A DNA stretch of 64,000 nt from Sulfuricystis thermophila. GTDB lineage: Bacteria > Pseudomonadota > Gammaproteobacteria > Burkholderiales > Rhodocyclaceae. The position numbers and the translations under genes are program-made. How positions within the stretch are numbered: position 1 is the stretch's first letter; the number at the start of each line of letters is the position of its first letter. Where the stretch lies: assembly GCF_004323595.1 (NCBI RefSeq), contig NZ_AP019373.1, positions 2,232,001-2,296,000 of the forward strand, in the 5' to 3' direction. Under the pieces are notes generated by a model. The model saw only the letters and a list, made by a program, of their open reading frames with translations. It was not told the origin of the DNA and did no database searches. Positions 39,059 through 48,900 of this stretch are shown here, piece by piece.

Positions 39059-42000
39059 TCATTCCAGCTCGATCAACAGGTCCTTGGCATTGACGGTCTC
39101 GCCATGGCGGCAATGCACCGCCTTGACGATGCCATCGCGCTCGGCCGTCAGCATGGTTTCCATCTTCATCGCCTCGATCGAAACGAGCGGATCCCCACGC
39201 TTGACTTTCTGGCCGGCGTGAGCGGCGACGGTGACGATGGTGCCGGGCATCGGCGCACCGACATGCTTCGGATTGCCCTCTTCCACCTGGGGCTTGGCTC
39301 GCGCACTGGCCAGCCCGGCCTTGGGCACCCGCAGCACGCGCGACTGGCCGTTCAATTCGAAGAACACCTTGACCATCCCCTCCTGGTCCGGACCGGCCAT
39401 GCCCTGCTGCGAGACGATCAGGCTCTTGCCACGCTCGAGATCGACGGTGATCTCCTCGGTACCGGTCAGACCATAGAAAAAGGCCGGCGTCGGCAACAGC
39501 GAAACGTCGCCGAAGCGGGCGCGATGGGCGGCATAGTCCTTGAACACCTTCGGATACATCAGATAGGAAGCGAGCTCGTTATCGTCGATCTGCCGGCCGC
39601 AGGCTTTTTCGGCTTCGAGACGCTTGGCTTCGAGGTCGACCGGCGGCAGATGAGCGCCGGCACGCCCCTCGAGCGGTGCCTCGCCTTTGAGCACCTTCTT
39701 CTGCAACGCCGGGGGAAAACCGTCGGGCGGAAAACCCAGCTCACCTTTCATCAGCGCGATGACCGAATCGGGGAAGGCGATCTCGCGCGCCGGGTTTTCG
39801 ATGTCCTCGGCGGTGAGATTGTTGGCGACCATGAACAGGGCCAGGTCGCCGACGACCTTCGAGGTCGGCGTGACCTTGACGATGTCGCCGAACAGCAAGT
39901 TGACTTCGGCATAGGCCTTGGCGACCTCGCCCCAGCGGTGTTCGATGCCCATCGCGCGCGCCTGTTCGCGCAGGTTGGTGTATTGCCCGCCGGGCATCTC
40001 GTGGCGATAGACGTCGGCGGTGCCGGCGCGGATGTCGGCCTCGAAGGGCGCATACTGGCGGCGCACGCCTTCCCAGTAATGCGACAGGGATTGCAGCGCA
40101 TCGAAATCGACACCCGGATCGCGCTCGCTGCCGGAAAGCGCCGCGGCGATGGCGGAAAGATTCGGCTGCGAGGTGAGCCCGCTCATGCTGTCGAGCGCGC
40201 CATCGACCGCATCACAGCCGGCCTCCACCGCCGCCAGCACCGAGGCAGCACTGATGCCGCTGGTATCGTGGGTATGGAAATGGATCGGCAAACCGGTCTC
40301 CTCTTTCAGCACCCGCACCAGCTCGCGCGCCGCACGCGGCCGGCACACGCCCGCCATGTCCTTGATGGCGAGGATGTGCGCACCGGCCTTTTCGAGCTGC
40401 TTCGCCAGAGCGACGTAATACTTCAGGTCGTACTTGGGCCGCCGGGCATCGAACAGATCGCCGGTATAGCAGATCGCCGCCTCGCACACGGCGCCGGCTT
40501 CGAGCACCGCATCCATCGCCACGCGCATGTTGTCGACCCAGTTGAGCGAATCGAAGACGCGGAATACGTCGATGCCGGCCTTGGCCGCCTGTTGCACGAA
40601 GTAGCGCACGACGTTGTCGGCATAGCTGGTGTAGCCCACCGCATTCGCGCCGCGCAGGAGCATCTGGAACAGGATGTTGGGCACCGCATCCCGCAGGCGC
40701 GCCAGACGCTCCCAGGGATCTTCCTGCAAAAAGCGCATCGCCACGTCAAAGGTGGCGCCACCCCAGCATTCGAGCGAGAAGAGCTGCGGCAGCAGACGCG
40801 CGTAATACGGCGCGATCTCGACCATGTCATAGGTGCGCATGCGCGTGGCGAAGAGGCTCTGATGGGCATCGCGCATCGTCGTGTCGGTGAGCAGCACCCG
40901 CTTCTCGTCCCGCAGCCATTCGCAGAACTTTTTCGCGCCGAGCTGCTTGAAGAGGTCGCGCGTGCCCGGCGGCGGCGCGACGGAAAGATCGACACCGGCC
41001 GGCTTGATGGGCTTGGCCAGCGGCAGCGCCGGCAAGCTGCGGCCCTTCATCTCCGGATTGCCATTGACCATCACGTCGCCGAGGAAATTCAAGAGCCTGG
41101 TGGCCCGATCACGGCGCTTCTGGAACTTGAACAGCTCCGGCGTTTCGTCGATGAAACGCGTGGTGCACTCACCGGAGCGGAACAGCGGGTGGCGAATGAC
41201 GTTTTCGAGGAACAGCAGGTTGGTGGCGAGTCCGCGCACGCGGAACTCGCGCAGCGCGCGATCCATGCGGTGTGCCGCCTCGTCGGGGGTATGTCCCCAG
41301 GCGGTGACCTTGACGAGCAGCGAGTCGTAATAGGGCGTGATAACCGCGCCGGTATAGGCCGTGCCACCGTCGAGCCGAATGCCGAAGCCGGCCGGGCTGC
41401 GATAGGCGGCGATGCGCCCATAGTCGGGCGTGAAGTTGTTTTCCGGATCTTCGGTGGTGATGCGGCATTGCAGCGCATGGCCGTTGAGCTTCACCTCTTC
41501 CTGGCGCGGCACGTAGGAATCCTCATCGCCGATCCGTGCGCCTTCGGAGATGCGGATCTGCGCCTTGACGATGTCGACACCGGTCACCTGCTCGGTGACG
41601 GTGTGCTCGACCTGGATGCGCGGATTGACCTCGATGAAGTAAAACTGGCCGCTATCGGCATCCATCAGGAACTCGACCGTGCCGGCATGCGTGTAGTTCG
41701 CCGCTTTGGCGAGCCTGAGCGCCGCGGCGCACAGCTCGGCACGCTGCGCTTCCGAAAGATAAGGCGCCGGTGCGCGTTCGACCACCTTCTGATTGCGCCG
41801 CTGCACCGAGCAATCGCGCTCATAGAGATGCACGAGATTGCCGTGGCTGTCGCCGATCACCTGCACCTCGACATGGCGCGCGCGGCGCACCAGTTTTTCC
41901 AGATACACCTCGTCGTTGCCGAAAGCGGCCGCCGCCTCACGGCGCGCGACCTCCATCGCCGGACCGAGATCGGCCTCGCTCTCGATGACCCGCATGCCAC

Positions 42001-42505
42001 GACCGCCGCCGCCCCAGCTCGCCTTGAGCATCAGCGGGTAGCCGACGCTGGCGGCGAGCCGTTTCGCTTCGCCCAGATCGCGCGGCAGTGCGCCGGTGGC
42101 CGGCACCACCGGCACACCGGCCTGCTCGGCCAGCGCACGCGCCGAGACCTTGTTGCCCAACAGGCGCATCACCTCCGGTTTCGGGCCGATGAAGACGATG
42201 CCGGCCCGCACGCAGGCTTCGGCGAAGTCAGGGTTCTCCGACAGGAAACCGTAACCGGGATGGATCGCATCGACATGCGCTTCTTTGGCGATGCGGATGA
42301 TGTCGTCGATGTCGAGATAGGCCGCGATCGGCTTCTTGCCCGCGCCGACGAGATAGGACTCGTCGGCTTTGAAGCGGTGCAGCGCGAAACGGTCCTCATT
42401 GGAAAAGATCGCGACGGTGCGAATGTCCAGCTCGCTGGCAGCACGCAACACTCGGATGGCGATTTCGGAACGGTTGGCGACCAGCAGGCTGCGGATTTTT
42501 TTCAT
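39059..42505 (-). CDS. pyc: Pyruvate carboxylase (single-chain)
   Basis: Biotin enzyme that carboxylates pyruvate to oxaloacetate. The 1148 residues comprise a biotin carboxylase domain (about 1-450, LLVANRSEIAIRVLRAASEL, HPGYGFLSEN), a carboxyltransferase domain (about 530-830, DTTMRDAHQSLFATRMRT) and a C-terminal biotinyl domain. The biotinylated lysine is in EAMKMET (about residue 1114). All modules are in one chain, as in true pyruvate carboxylases. It converges on ppc. Confidence 0.95.
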   Translation of the reverse strand: MKKIRSLLVANRSEIAIRVLRAASELDIRTVAIFSNEDRFALHRFKADESYLVGAGKKPIAAYLDIDDIIRIAKEAHVDAIHPGYGFLSENPDFAEACVRAGIVFIGPKPEVMRLLGNKVSARALAEQAGVPVVPATGALPRDLGEAKRLAASVGYPLMLKASWGGGGRGMRVIESEADLGPAMEVARREAAAAFGNDEVYLEKLVRRARHVEVQVIGDSHGNLVHLYERDCSVQRRNQKVVERAPAPYLSEAQRAELCAAALRLAKAANYTHAGTVEFLMDADSGQFYFIEVNPRIQVEHTVTEQVTGVDIVKAQIRISEGARIGDEDSYVPRQEEVKLNGHALQCRITTEDPENNFTPDYGRIAAYRSPAGFGIRLDGGTAYTGAVITPYYDSLLVKVTAWGHTPDEAAHRMDRALREFRVRGLATNLLFLENVIRHPLFRSGECTTRFIDETPELFKFQKRRDRATRLLNFLGDVMVNGNPEMKGRSLPALPLAKPIKPAGVDLSVAPPPGTRDLFKQLGAKKFCEWLRDEKRVLLTDTTMRDAHQSLFATRMRTYDMVEIAPYYARLLPQLFSLECWGGATFDVAMRFLQEDPWERLARLRDAVPNILFQMLLRGANAVGYTSYADNVVRYFVQQAAKAGIDVFRVFDSLNWVDNMRVAMDAVLEAGAVCEAAICYTGDLFDARRPKYDLKYYVALAKQLEKAGAHILAIKDMAGVCRPRAARELVRVLKEETGLPIHFHTHDTSGISAASVLAAVEAGCDAVDGALDSMSGLTSQPNLSAIAAALSGSERDPGVDFDALQSLSHYWEGVRRQYAPFEADIRAGTADVYRHEMPGGQYTNLREQARAMGIEHRWGEVAKAYAEVNLLFGDIVKVTPTSKVVGDLALFMVANNLTAEDIENPAREIAFPDSVIALMKGELGFPPDGFPPALQKKVLKGEAPLEGRAGAHLPPVDLEAKRLEAEKACGRQIDDNELASYLMYPKVFKDYAAHRARFGDVSLLPTPAFFYGLTGTEEITVDLERGKSLIVSQQGMAGPDQEGMVKVFFELNGQSRVLRVPKAGLASARAKPQVEEGNPKHVGAPMPGTIVTVAAHAGQKVKRGDPLVSIEAMKMETMLTAERDGIVKAVHCRHGETVNAKDLLIELE

Positions 42506-42570
42506 GATGGGAAGCGCCGAAAAAGTGAAATAACCACGATTCTAATATTGCATTGCAGCAGGCGCGGCAT

Positions 42571-42596
42571 GTGCCGTCCCGCCAGCGCCGACTTTC
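42571..42596 (+). repeat. Dispersed 25-base repeat, copy 11 (after algR)
   Basis: GTGCCGTCCCGCCAGC then GCCGACTTTC, a full consensus match. Its last bases overlap the algR stop codon. Confidence 0.85.
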
Positions 42597-43347
42597 ACAA
42601 TCCGAGCCGCTCTTTGACTTGCGGCCACTGCCGGCGGCTCACCGGCAGACGTTCCGTCACGCCTTTCACGGTCAGCACCCAGTGCGCCTCGCCGTGTTCG
42701 TCGTCCGCTACGCGGGTCGCGCCGGCGACGGCATCGACGGCGACGAGACAATTGCGATGGATACGCACGAAGCGCGCCGTGAACTCGGCTTCCAGATGGG
42801 CGAGCGATTCCTCGAGCAGATATTCGCGCTCTGCGGTGCGTGCCGCGACGTATTTCTGCTCGGCGCGCAGAAAGAGGATCTCGGCGACCGGCACGAGCAG
42901 CACGTGGCCACGCTCGACGACACGCAGACGTGTCCGCGCGGCGGGCATCAGCGGCTCGAGATCGGCGGCGAGCAAGCGGCGCGCCTTGCCCAGCGCTTCG
43001 AGCAGCCTTGGCGCACGCACTGGCTTCAGCAGATAATCGACCGCTGCGAGATCGAAGGCGGTGAGCGCGAATTCGTCATAGGCGGTGACGAAGACGATCG
43101 CCGGCGGGTGAGGCGAGCCCGCGAGCTGGCGGGCGAGCTCGATGCCATCCATGCGCGGCATGCGGATGTCACACAGGACGATGTCGGCAGGCCGTTGTGC
43201 CAGTTGCTCTAGCGCAGCCACGCCGTCGCCGGCCTCGCCGACGATGGCATGCGGGAATTGCGGTGCGATGTCTGCGAGCAGGTGGCGCAAGCGCTGCCGC
43301 GCCGGCGCTTCGTCATCGACGAGAAGGATGTGCGGGGCCGCGTTCAT
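42595..43347 (-). CDS. algR: LytTR-family response regulator (AlgR-like)
   Basis: 250-residue response regulator with a receiver domain (ILLVDDE; phosphoacceptor Asp60 in LCDIRMPRMDG) and a C-terminal LytTR DNA-binding domain (ILFLRAEQKYVAARTAEREYLLEE...FVRIHRNCLVAVDAV). Its ATG overlaps the algZ stop, so it pairs with that kinase. Homologues control alginate and type IV pilus genes in pseudomonads, but the targets here are unknown. A dispersed-repeat copy abuts its stop codon. Confidence 0.9.
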   Translation of the reverse strand: MNAAPHILLVDDEAPARQRLRHLLADIAPQFPHAIVGEAGDGVAALEQLAQRPADIVLCDIRMPRMDGIELARQLAGSPHPPAIVFVTAYDEFALTAFDLAAVDYLLKPVRAPRLLEALGKARRLLAADLEPLMPAARTRLRVVERGHVLLVPVAEILFLRAEQKYVAARTAEREYLLEESLAHLEAEFTARFVRIHRNCLVAVDAVAGATRVADDEHGEAHWVLTVKGVTERLPVSRRQWPQVKERLGL

Positions 43348-44345
43348 GATGATGTCCTGCATGGCAGATCGACGCTGACCCGATAGCGACCCGCATGCTC
43401 GCCGCTTTCGAGGCGCGCTTCGAGATCGTAAAACAGCATCAGTCGTTCGCGCAGGTTGGCGAGCGCCATACGATTGCCGGGACGCTGTGCGGTGGATGCC
43501 GCCAGCGGATTGTCGATTTCGATGTGCACGCCGTCACGACGGGCAGCGATGCGCACGACGATTTCGCCGGGCTCGCTGGCCGTCTCACAGCCGTGATAGA
43601 CGGCGTTCTCCAGCAAGGGCTGCAACAGCAAGGGCGGCGCGAGCGTGTCGGGCGGGCAGTCGCTCATTTCCCAGCGCACCTGCAGGCGCTCGCCGAGCCG
43701 CAGCTTCTCGATCGTCAGATACTTGCGCGCCAGCGCGATTTCCTCCGACAGCGGCACCAGCTCTCGATTGTCACGCAGCAAGACACGGAACAGTTCGGCG
43801 AGTTCCTCGAGCGCATGTTCGGCGCGGCGCGGATCGTCGCGGATCACGCCGAGGATCGCATTCAGGCTGTTGAACAGGAAATGCGGGCGGATCCGGGCAT
43901 TGAGCGCGGCCAGGCGCGCTTCGGCGAGTGCCGGCGCCTGGGCCTGGGCGCGCAGGCCGAACCATGCCAGGAGCAATGCAGCGCCCGCACCGCCCGCCAA
44001 ACCGGCGCGCCAGCCGGGCGGCGTGCCGAAGGACGCAGTCAACAACGCATCGATCGCCGTAAAAGCCGCCGCCGACCAGGCAATGACCACGCCGAGCGCG
44101 AGCGCCCGCCGCTGCCGCCCAAGCCAGGAGGAAAGCACGAACAGCCCAATCAGGGTGAGCAGCAACGCCGGTTCGCCGAGCGCAGAGAGATCGAGCAGCT
44201 CGTCGGGCAGTCGCGCCAGATCACGGTTGCGCGCCAACGCCACGAGCAACAACAAGCCGTTCGCCGCCAGCAGGAGCCGCAGCCAGATGCCCTGGTTGCG
44301 GAAGTCCGGCAGGCCGATGGCGGAAGACGGCGAGGGTATACTCAT
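43344..44345 (-). CDS. algZ: LytS/AlgZ-type sensor histidine kinase
   Basis: About 333-residue membrane histidine kinase with four hydrophobic segments ([17 protein letters not shown] through [14 protein letters not shown]). The His_kinase domain of the LytS class has the phospho-acceptor box [19 protein letters not shown] and ATPase motif [19 protein letters not shown] 44345 is favoured. ATG 44372 is also open and would bring it to within a few bases of the divergent argH start. Confidence 0.88.
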   Translation of the reverse strand: MSIPSPSSAIGLPDFRNQGIWLRLLLAANGLLLLVALARNRDLARLPDELLDLSALGEPALLLTLIGLFVLSSWLGRQRRALALGVVIAWSAAAFTAIDALLTASFGTPPGWRAGLAGGAGAALLLAWFGLRAQAQAPALAEARLAALNARIRPHFLFNSLNAILGVIRDDPRRAEHALEELAELFRVLLRDNRELVPLSEEIALARKYLTIEKLRLGERLQVRWEMSDCPPDTLAPPLLLQPLLENAVYHGCETASEPGEIVVRIAARRDGVHIEIDNPLAASTAQRPGNRMALANLRERLMLFYDLEARLESGEHAGRYRVSVDLPCRTSS

Positions 44346-44373
44346 GGTTTCGCGAAAATTTCCCTTCTTCATT

Positions 44374-45759
44374 ATGTCAGAGAGTTCCGCCAAGGTCTGG
44401 TCGGGGCGCTTTAGCGAACCCGTTGCCGACCTCGTCAAACGTTACACCGCCTCGGTCTTTTTCGACCGACGCATGGCTGCCCAGGACATCCGTGGCTCGC
44501 TCGCTCACGCCCGGATGCTGGCACGGCAAAAAATCATTTCCGGGGAGGATCTCGCTGCGATCGAACGCGGTCTGTCCCAGATCGCCGGCGAGATCGAGCG
44601 CGGCGAATTCGCCTGGAACCTCGACGACGAGGACGTGCATCTGAACATCGAGAAGCGGCTCACCGCACTGGTGGGCGATGCCGGCAAGCGTCTGCATACC
44701 GGCCGCTCGCGCAATGACCAGGTGGCCACCGACATCCGCCTCTGGCTGCGCGATGCGATCGACGCCATCGACATGCGTCTGGTGGCGCTGATGCGCGCGC
44801 TGCTCGACATGGCCGAGGCCCATGCGGCGACGCCGATGCCCGGCTTCACCCATCTGCAGGTGGCCCAGCCGGTCACCTTCGGCCACCACCTGATGGCCTA
44901 CGTCGAGATGTTTTCCCGCGACCGCGAACGCTTCGCCGATTGCCGGAAACGCGTCAATCGCCTGCCGCTCGGCGCGGCGGCGCTCGCCGGCACGACCTTC
45001 CCGATCGATCGCGCGTTCGTAGCCCAGGAACTCGGCTTCGACGGCATCTGCGCCAACTCGCTCGACGCCGTCTCCGACCGTGACTTTGCCATCGAATTCT
45101 GTGCCGCCGCGTCGCTGACGATGGTGCACATCTCCCGCTTTTCCGAAGAGCTGATCCTGTGGATGAGCCCGCGCATCGGCTTCATCGATCTGGCCGACCG
45201 TTTCTGCACCGGTTCTTCGATCATGCCGCAGAAGAAGAATCCGGACGTGCCGGAACTGGCGCGCGGCAAGAGCGGTCGCGTCTTCGGCCACCTGATGGGG
45301 CTCTTGACGCTGATGAAGGCTCAGCCGCTCGCCTACAACAAGGACAACCAGGAAGACAAGGAGCCGCTGTTCGATACCGCCGACACCTTGCTCGACACGC
45401 TGACGATCTTCGCCGACCTGGTCACGGGTATCCGCGTCAAGGCGGAGGCGATGGCTGCGGCGCTCAAGCAGGGCTTTGCGACGGCGACCGATCTGGCCGA
45501 CTATCTCGTCAAGAAGGGTCTGCCGTTCCGCGATGCCCATGAGGCCGTCGCACGTGCGGTGCGAGCCGCCGAGACGCGCGGCTGCGATCTGGCCGACCTG
45601 CCGCTGACCGAGTTGCGGAGTTTTTCACCCCTCATCGACGAAGACGTCTTCAGCGTGTTGACCGTCGCCGGCTCGCTCGCTGCGCGCAGTCATGTTGGCG
45701 GCACCGCACCAGAACAGGTGAAGGCGGCCATCGAACGGGTGCGCAAGACCCTGGAATGA
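44374..45759 (+). CDS. argH: Argininosuccinate lyase ArgH
   Basis: Last step of arginine synthesis, 461 residues. [20 protein letters not shown] at the start, [13 protein letters not shown] and the fumarase/lyase signature [12 protein letters not shown] are all present. It is divergent from algZ with a very short gap, and its stop overlaps the next gene (ATGA). Confidence 0.97.
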   Translation: MSESSAKVWSGRFSEPVADLVKRYTASVFFDRRMAAQDIRGSLAHARMLARQKIISGEDLAAIERGLSQIAGEIERGEFAWNLDDEDVHLNIEKRLTALVGDAGKRLHTGRSRNDQVATDIRLWLRDAIDAIDMRLVALMRALLDMAEAHAATPMPGFTHLQVAQPVTFGHHLMAYVEMFSRDRERFADCRKRVNRLPLGAAALAGTTFPIDRAFVAQELGFDGICANSLDAVSDRDFAIEFCAAASLTMVHISRFSEELILWMSPRIGFIDLADRFCTGSSIMPQKKNPDVPELARGKSGRVFGHLMGLLTLMKAQPLAYNKDNQEDKEPLFDTADTLLDTLTIFADLVTGIRVKAEAMAAALKQGFATATDLADYLVKKGLPFRDAHEAVARAVRAAETRGCDLADLPLTELRSFSPLIDEDVFSVLTVAGSLAARSHVGGTAPEQVKAAIERVRKTLE

Positions 45760-46532
45760 GGCGTTTCAGGAAGAGCGGCACGGCAGACCGGCTGGCGATG
45801 TTCGAGGCCGAAGTCGAGGGCCTCGCCGCTCTGCGCGCCACGCAAACGGTGCGCGTTCCCGACGTCTTCGGCACCGGCATCGACGCTGACGGCACGGCCT
45901 GGATCGAGCTGGAGTATCTCGAGCTGGCGCCCCTTTCGCCGCAGGCCGGCGCCCGGCTCGGCGAGCGGCTCGCCGCGCTGCACTGGCGTACCGGCCATGA
46001 AGCTGACGCCCGCTATGGCTGGCCGCGCGACAATTTCATCGGCGACTCGCCGCAATCGAACCGGACGCACACAAGCTGGGCAAACTTTTTTGCCATTGAA
46101 CGCCTGCAGCCGCAACTGGCGCGCGCCCAGGCCAACGGCATGCCGCGCGCGGTGGTTTCCCAAGGCGAGCGGCTGATCGAGGGCGTCGGCGCCTTCTTTC
46201 TCGATGTCCGGCCGCAGCCCTGCCTGCTGCACGGCGACCTGTGGGCCGGCAACGCCGGGCAGTTACCGGATGGCACGCCGGTGATCTTCGATCCGGCCGT
46301 CTATCGGGGCGACCGCGAGACCGATCTGGCGATGGCGGAGCTCTTCGGCGGCTTTCCCGAGGCGTTCTACGCCGCCTATCGGACTACCTGGCCGCTCGAT
46401 CCAGGCTTCGAGACGCGCAAGACGCTCTACAACCTGTATCACATCCTTAACCACTTCAACCTGTTCGGTGCCGGCTACCTGAACCAGGCGCGGCGCATGA
46501 TCGAGCGCTTGGTCGCCGAGCTGCGCGGCTGA
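45756..46532 (+). CDS. Fructosamine kinase-like protein, N-terminally short
   Basis: 258-residue protein of the fructosamine/ketosamine kinase family, which phosphorylates glycated amines in protein deglycation. The catalytic part is intact: [38 protein letters not shown] and the metal site [25 protein letters not shown]. Family members are about 290 residues. The first 30 or so, including the glycine-rich GGDI segment before the ATP-binding lysine strand, are missing. It starts at the argH stop (ATGA). Confidence 0.82.
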   Translation: MRRFRKSGTADRLAMFEAEVEGLAALRATQTVRVPDVFGTGIDADGTAWIELEYLELAPLSPQAGARLGERLAALHWRTGHEADARYGWPRDNFIGDSPQSNRTHTSWANFFAIERLQPQLARAQANGMPRAVVSQGERLIEGVGAFFLDVRPQPCLLHGDLWAGNAGQLPDGTPVIFDPAVYRGDRETDLAMAELFGGFPEAFYAAYRTTWPLDPGFETRKTLYNLYHILNHFNLFGAGYLNQARRMIERLVAELRG

Positions 46533-46542
46533 CGATTAATGA

Positions 46543-46709
46543 GAAATACAAAGCAAAAAGTGCACCGCCCAGCGTTTCCTTGACGGCAGCCAATACTTGC
46601 GGCAACGCCGCGCAAATGGGAACCCCCCGAGAGGGGGGGCGAAGGGGGGCGGGTGTTTGCGCATGGGGTTTTCATCCTCTGCGGGTGCCGATTGCCGGCA
46701 TGCGCGTTA
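46543..46709. repeat. Copy A of a long extragenic repeat, ending at the grxD stop
   Basis: Near-identical in its outer parts to copy B at 52134-52311. The left block (GAAATACAAAGCAAAAAG, then CGTTTCCTTGACGGCAGCC) and right block (GCGGGTGTTT, GCGCATGGGGTTTTCATCC, then GATTGCCGGCATGCGCG) are shared. The middle differs and is a GC hairpin region. The last three bases are the grxD stop codon. Spurious minus-strand frames starting MKTPCA run through it. Confidence 0.8.
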
Positions 46710-47027
46710 GGCAGGCTGCTTCATCAGGTCGCCGAGCTTGGCCTGCAGCTCACCGGCCTGATACATCTCGGTCATGATGTCGCAGCCACCGATGAATTCG
46801 CCGCGGATGTAGAGCACGGGAATGGTCGGCCAGTCGGCATATTCGCGCAGCTCCGGCACGGTGTCCGGCTCGGCGAGCACATTGACATCGACGAAATCGA
46901 CGTTGCAGCGCTTGAGGATTTCCGCGGCGCGGCCGGAAAAACCGCAGCGCGGAAACTGCTTCGTGCCTTTCATGAACAGCACGACGGGATGTTGAGTGAC
47001 GAGTTGGTGGATCTGTGCCTTGTTCAT
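46707..47027 (-). CDS. grxD: Monothiol glutaredoxin GrxD
   Basis: Grx4-type glutaredoxin that binds a 2Fe-2S cluster with glutathione and helps cluster delivery, 106 residues. The monothiol active site is CGFS (RCGFSGRAAEIL), preceded by VVLFMKGTKQFPR. WPTIPVLYIRGEFIGGCDI forms the glutathione site. Its TAA is also the end of long repeat copy A. Confidence 0.96.
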   Translation of the reverse strand: MNKAQIHQLVTQHPVVLFMKGTKQFPRCGFSGRAAEILKRCNVDFVDVNVLAEPDTVPELREYADWPTIPVLYIRGEFIGGCDIMTEMYQAGELQAKLGDLMKQPA

Positions 47028-47111
47028 CGCGGTTTCCTCGAATAGTTGATTTTTTTACTCGGACAATTTTAGTGGGCATGACGACACCGGTCAAGCCATC
47101 AGCGTGACGTA

Positions 47112-47615
47112 TCAGCGTGACGTTTGGAACTGCTCGAAGCTCATCCGCTGCCAGTGTCCTTCAGCGACGTATCGGCCCAGCGCGAGAAAGGTCTCGGCAT
47201 CGCGTGTCGCGCCGGTGTAGCGGGCCATCTCCCGGCCATCGGCGGCAAAGAAAACGAAAGTCGGCGTGCCCTTGAATTTGAGGCTACGGGCAAAAGCTTT
47301 CTCGGTCATCTCCTTTCCCTCGGGAGTCGTCACCGTAATGCTGCCATTGACATCGAGGCTGAAGACGACGAAGTGACGATGGAAGTATTCGCGCACCTCG
47401 GGCCGGCTCATGATCTGTTCGCGCATGCGCTTGCAGAACGGGCAGCCTTCCGCTTCCAGCACCAGCAGGATGCCGCGCTTGCCCTGCGCCTTGGCCGTCT
47501 TCAACTCGGCGGCGAAGTCGCCGAGCGTGGTGTCGAAAAAATCTTCGCCGGGCGCCGCGTGGGCGAGCGCCAGCCAGGCGAAACAAAGAACGAAGAAACG
47601 CAACAGCATGCCCAT
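47112..47615 (-). CDS. Periplasmic thioredoxin-fold protein (SoxW-like)
   Basis: 167 residues with a signal peptide (LLRFFVLCFAWLALAHA) and a thioredoxin-like domain whose active site is CPFC (LEAEGCPFCKRM). The cis-proline motif is KGTPTFVFFAADG. It resembles the SoxW/DsbE-like thiol reductases. No sox genes are nearby, so the role is open. A 13-base tandem duplication covers its stop codon. Confidence 0.8.
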   Translation of the reverse strand: MGMLLRFFVLCFAWLALAHAAPGEDFFDTTLGDFAAELKTAKAQGKRGILLVLEAEGCPFCKRMREQIMSRPEVREYFHRHFVVFSLDVNGSITVTTPEGKEMTEKAFARSLKFKGTPTFVFFAADGREMARYTGATRDAETFLALGRYVAEGHWQRMSFEQFQTSR

Positions 47616-47645
47616 GGCCCCTCCTCCTCGATGAATGCCGCGATT

Positions 47646-48458
47646 CTACCGGCGTAACACCGCAGGCAATTCGGCGGTGACGAGCGCGCCGACGAGAATC
47701 ACCGACCAGGAAAGATACAGCCAGAGCAGAAAGATCGGTATCGCCGAGAATGCCCCGTAGATCAGCGTATAGGTCGGCAGTTTGACGATGTAGAGCGCGA
47801 ACAGCCGCTGCATGCCGACGAAGGCGAGCGCCGTCAGTCCCCCTGACAGGAAGGCATGTGAGCGCGCCACCGGTCGGTTGGGCAAGGCCCAGTAGAGCAC
47901 CCCGAACAACGCAGCGAGAAAGAGCAACGGCAGGGCTTCGGCAAAAGCGAGGCGCACCCAGCGCGGCTCGTCGATCCAACCGAATGATACCGTCGCCAGA
48001 TAGGTGGTACTGGCCAGTGCGCCGCCGAACACCAGCGGGCCGAGCATGAGGGCCAGCAAGTGTAGCCCCAGCCGTTTGATGAACGGACGCGGCTTCTTGA
48101 CCTTCCAGATTGCGGCGAAGCTGCGCTCGATGGTCAACATCTGCAACAGTGCCGTCGCTGCCAGGAAGGCAAGCCCGATCCAGGTCAGCCGATGGGCGCG
48201 CTGGGCGAAATCGCCCAGGTAATTGGCGATCACCTTGCCAGCCTTTTCCGGCAGCAACGTGGTCAAGAGAAACTGTTCGAGCGCCGCGGAAAGCTTGATG
48301 CCGAAAGGCAGCGACTCGATCAGCGTGGCACCGACCACGACCATCGGCACCAGGCCGAGCAGCGTCGCAAACGACAGCGCGGCTGCCGTCTGGGCGTAAT
48401 GCTCGGCGTTGAAACGCTTGACGACGTTGATCAGCAGGCGAACAGGGATGAGCACCAT
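47646..48458 (-). CDS. YihY-family inner-membrane protein
   Basis: About 270 residues with six membrane segments, family YihY/virulence factor BrkB. FNAEHYAQTAAALSFATLLGLVPM is the conserved N-terminal region, and the C-terminus includes FSAIPIFLLWLYLSWSVILVGA. It was once called ribonuclease BN in error, and its true function is unknown. The ATG at 48458 gives the usual start (MVLIPVRLLINVVKRF). The longer open frame runs into the DUF2069 gene on the other strand. Confidence 0.87.
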   Translation of the reverse strand: MVLIPVRLLINVVKRFNAEHYAQTAAALSFATLLGLVPMVVVGATLIESLPFGIKLSAALEQFLLTTLLPEKAGKVIANYLGDFAQRAHRLTWIGLAFLAATALLQMLTIERSFAAIWKVKKPRPFIKRLGLHLLALMLGPLVFGGALASTTYLATVSFGWIDEPRWVRLAFAEALPLLFLAALFGVLYWALPNRPVARSHAFLSGGLTALAFVGMQRLFALYIVKLPTYTLIYGAFSAIPIFLLWLYLSWSVILVGALVTAELPAVLRR

Positions 48459-48492
48459 ATAATGCGGCGATTGTAATGAAGGGGCACCGTTC

Positions 48493-48900
48493 ATGTCCGC
48501 TGCGTGCCGTCCTGCCAGCGCCGAGTTTCGCCGCCTCCATCGTCTGACCCTGATCGCCAGCGCCAGCCTGATCGCATTGATCGCCCTCTGCCTCGCCTGG
48601 GAGCTGTGGCTCGCTCCGTTGCGCCCCGGCGGTTCCTGGCTTGCGCTGAAGGCGCTGCCGTTGCTGCTGCCGCTGTTCGGCATCCTGCACGGCCGGCGCA
48701 CCACCCATCAATGGGCGAGCCTGCTGATCCTGTTGTATCTGCTCGAAGGGTTGACGCGGCTCATCAGCGATGCCGGCACGAGCCGCTGGCTGGCCGCCGG
48801 CGAGACCCTGCTCGCCGGCATTTTTTTCGCCGCCGCGCTGGCTTTTGCGCGCCTGTCTGCGCCCGCGCGACGAAAAGCCGCGATCACAGCTGCGGATTGA
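48493..48900 (+). CDS. DUF2069 membrane protein
   Basis: 135-residue protein with about four hydrophobic segments ([66 protein letters not shown]), matching DUF2069. No function is known. The ATG follows GAAGGGG. Residues 4-13 (CRPASAEFR) are encoded by a copy of the dispersed repeat at 48504-48530, so this N-terminus is probably not ancestral. The end overlaps leuA by 17 bases. Confidence 0.82.
   Translation: MSAACRPASAEFRRLHRLTLIASASLIALIALCLAWELWLAPLRPGGSWLALKALPLLLPLFGILHGRRTTHQWASLLILLYLLEGLTRLISDAGTSRWLAAGETLLAGIFFAAALAFARLSAPARRKAAITAAD
48504..48529 (+). repeat. Dispersed 25-base repeat, copy 12 (DUF2069 gene)
   Basis: GTGCCGTCCTGCCAGC then GCCGAGTTTC, a full consensus match, 11 bases after the ATG. 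Read as CRPASAEF. Confidence 0.85.

Noticed and set aside
39104-43036. 1310-residue plus-strand open frame opposite pyc and algR
   Set aside because: It is the antisense shadow of pyruvate carboxylase in high-GC DNA. The minus-strand protein has full catalytic motifs and this frame has none.
45877-45899. Possible extra copy of the 25-base repeat in the fructosamine-kinase-like gene
   Set aside because: Only about TCGACGCTGACGGCACGGC matches, and the encoded [13 protein letters not shown] fits the family there, so protein constraint could explain it.
46475-46675. Small minus-strand frame starting MKTPCANTRPP
   Set aside because: It lies within long repeat copy A, and a similar frame exists in copy B. 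A repeat-derived spurious frame is more likely than a gene.
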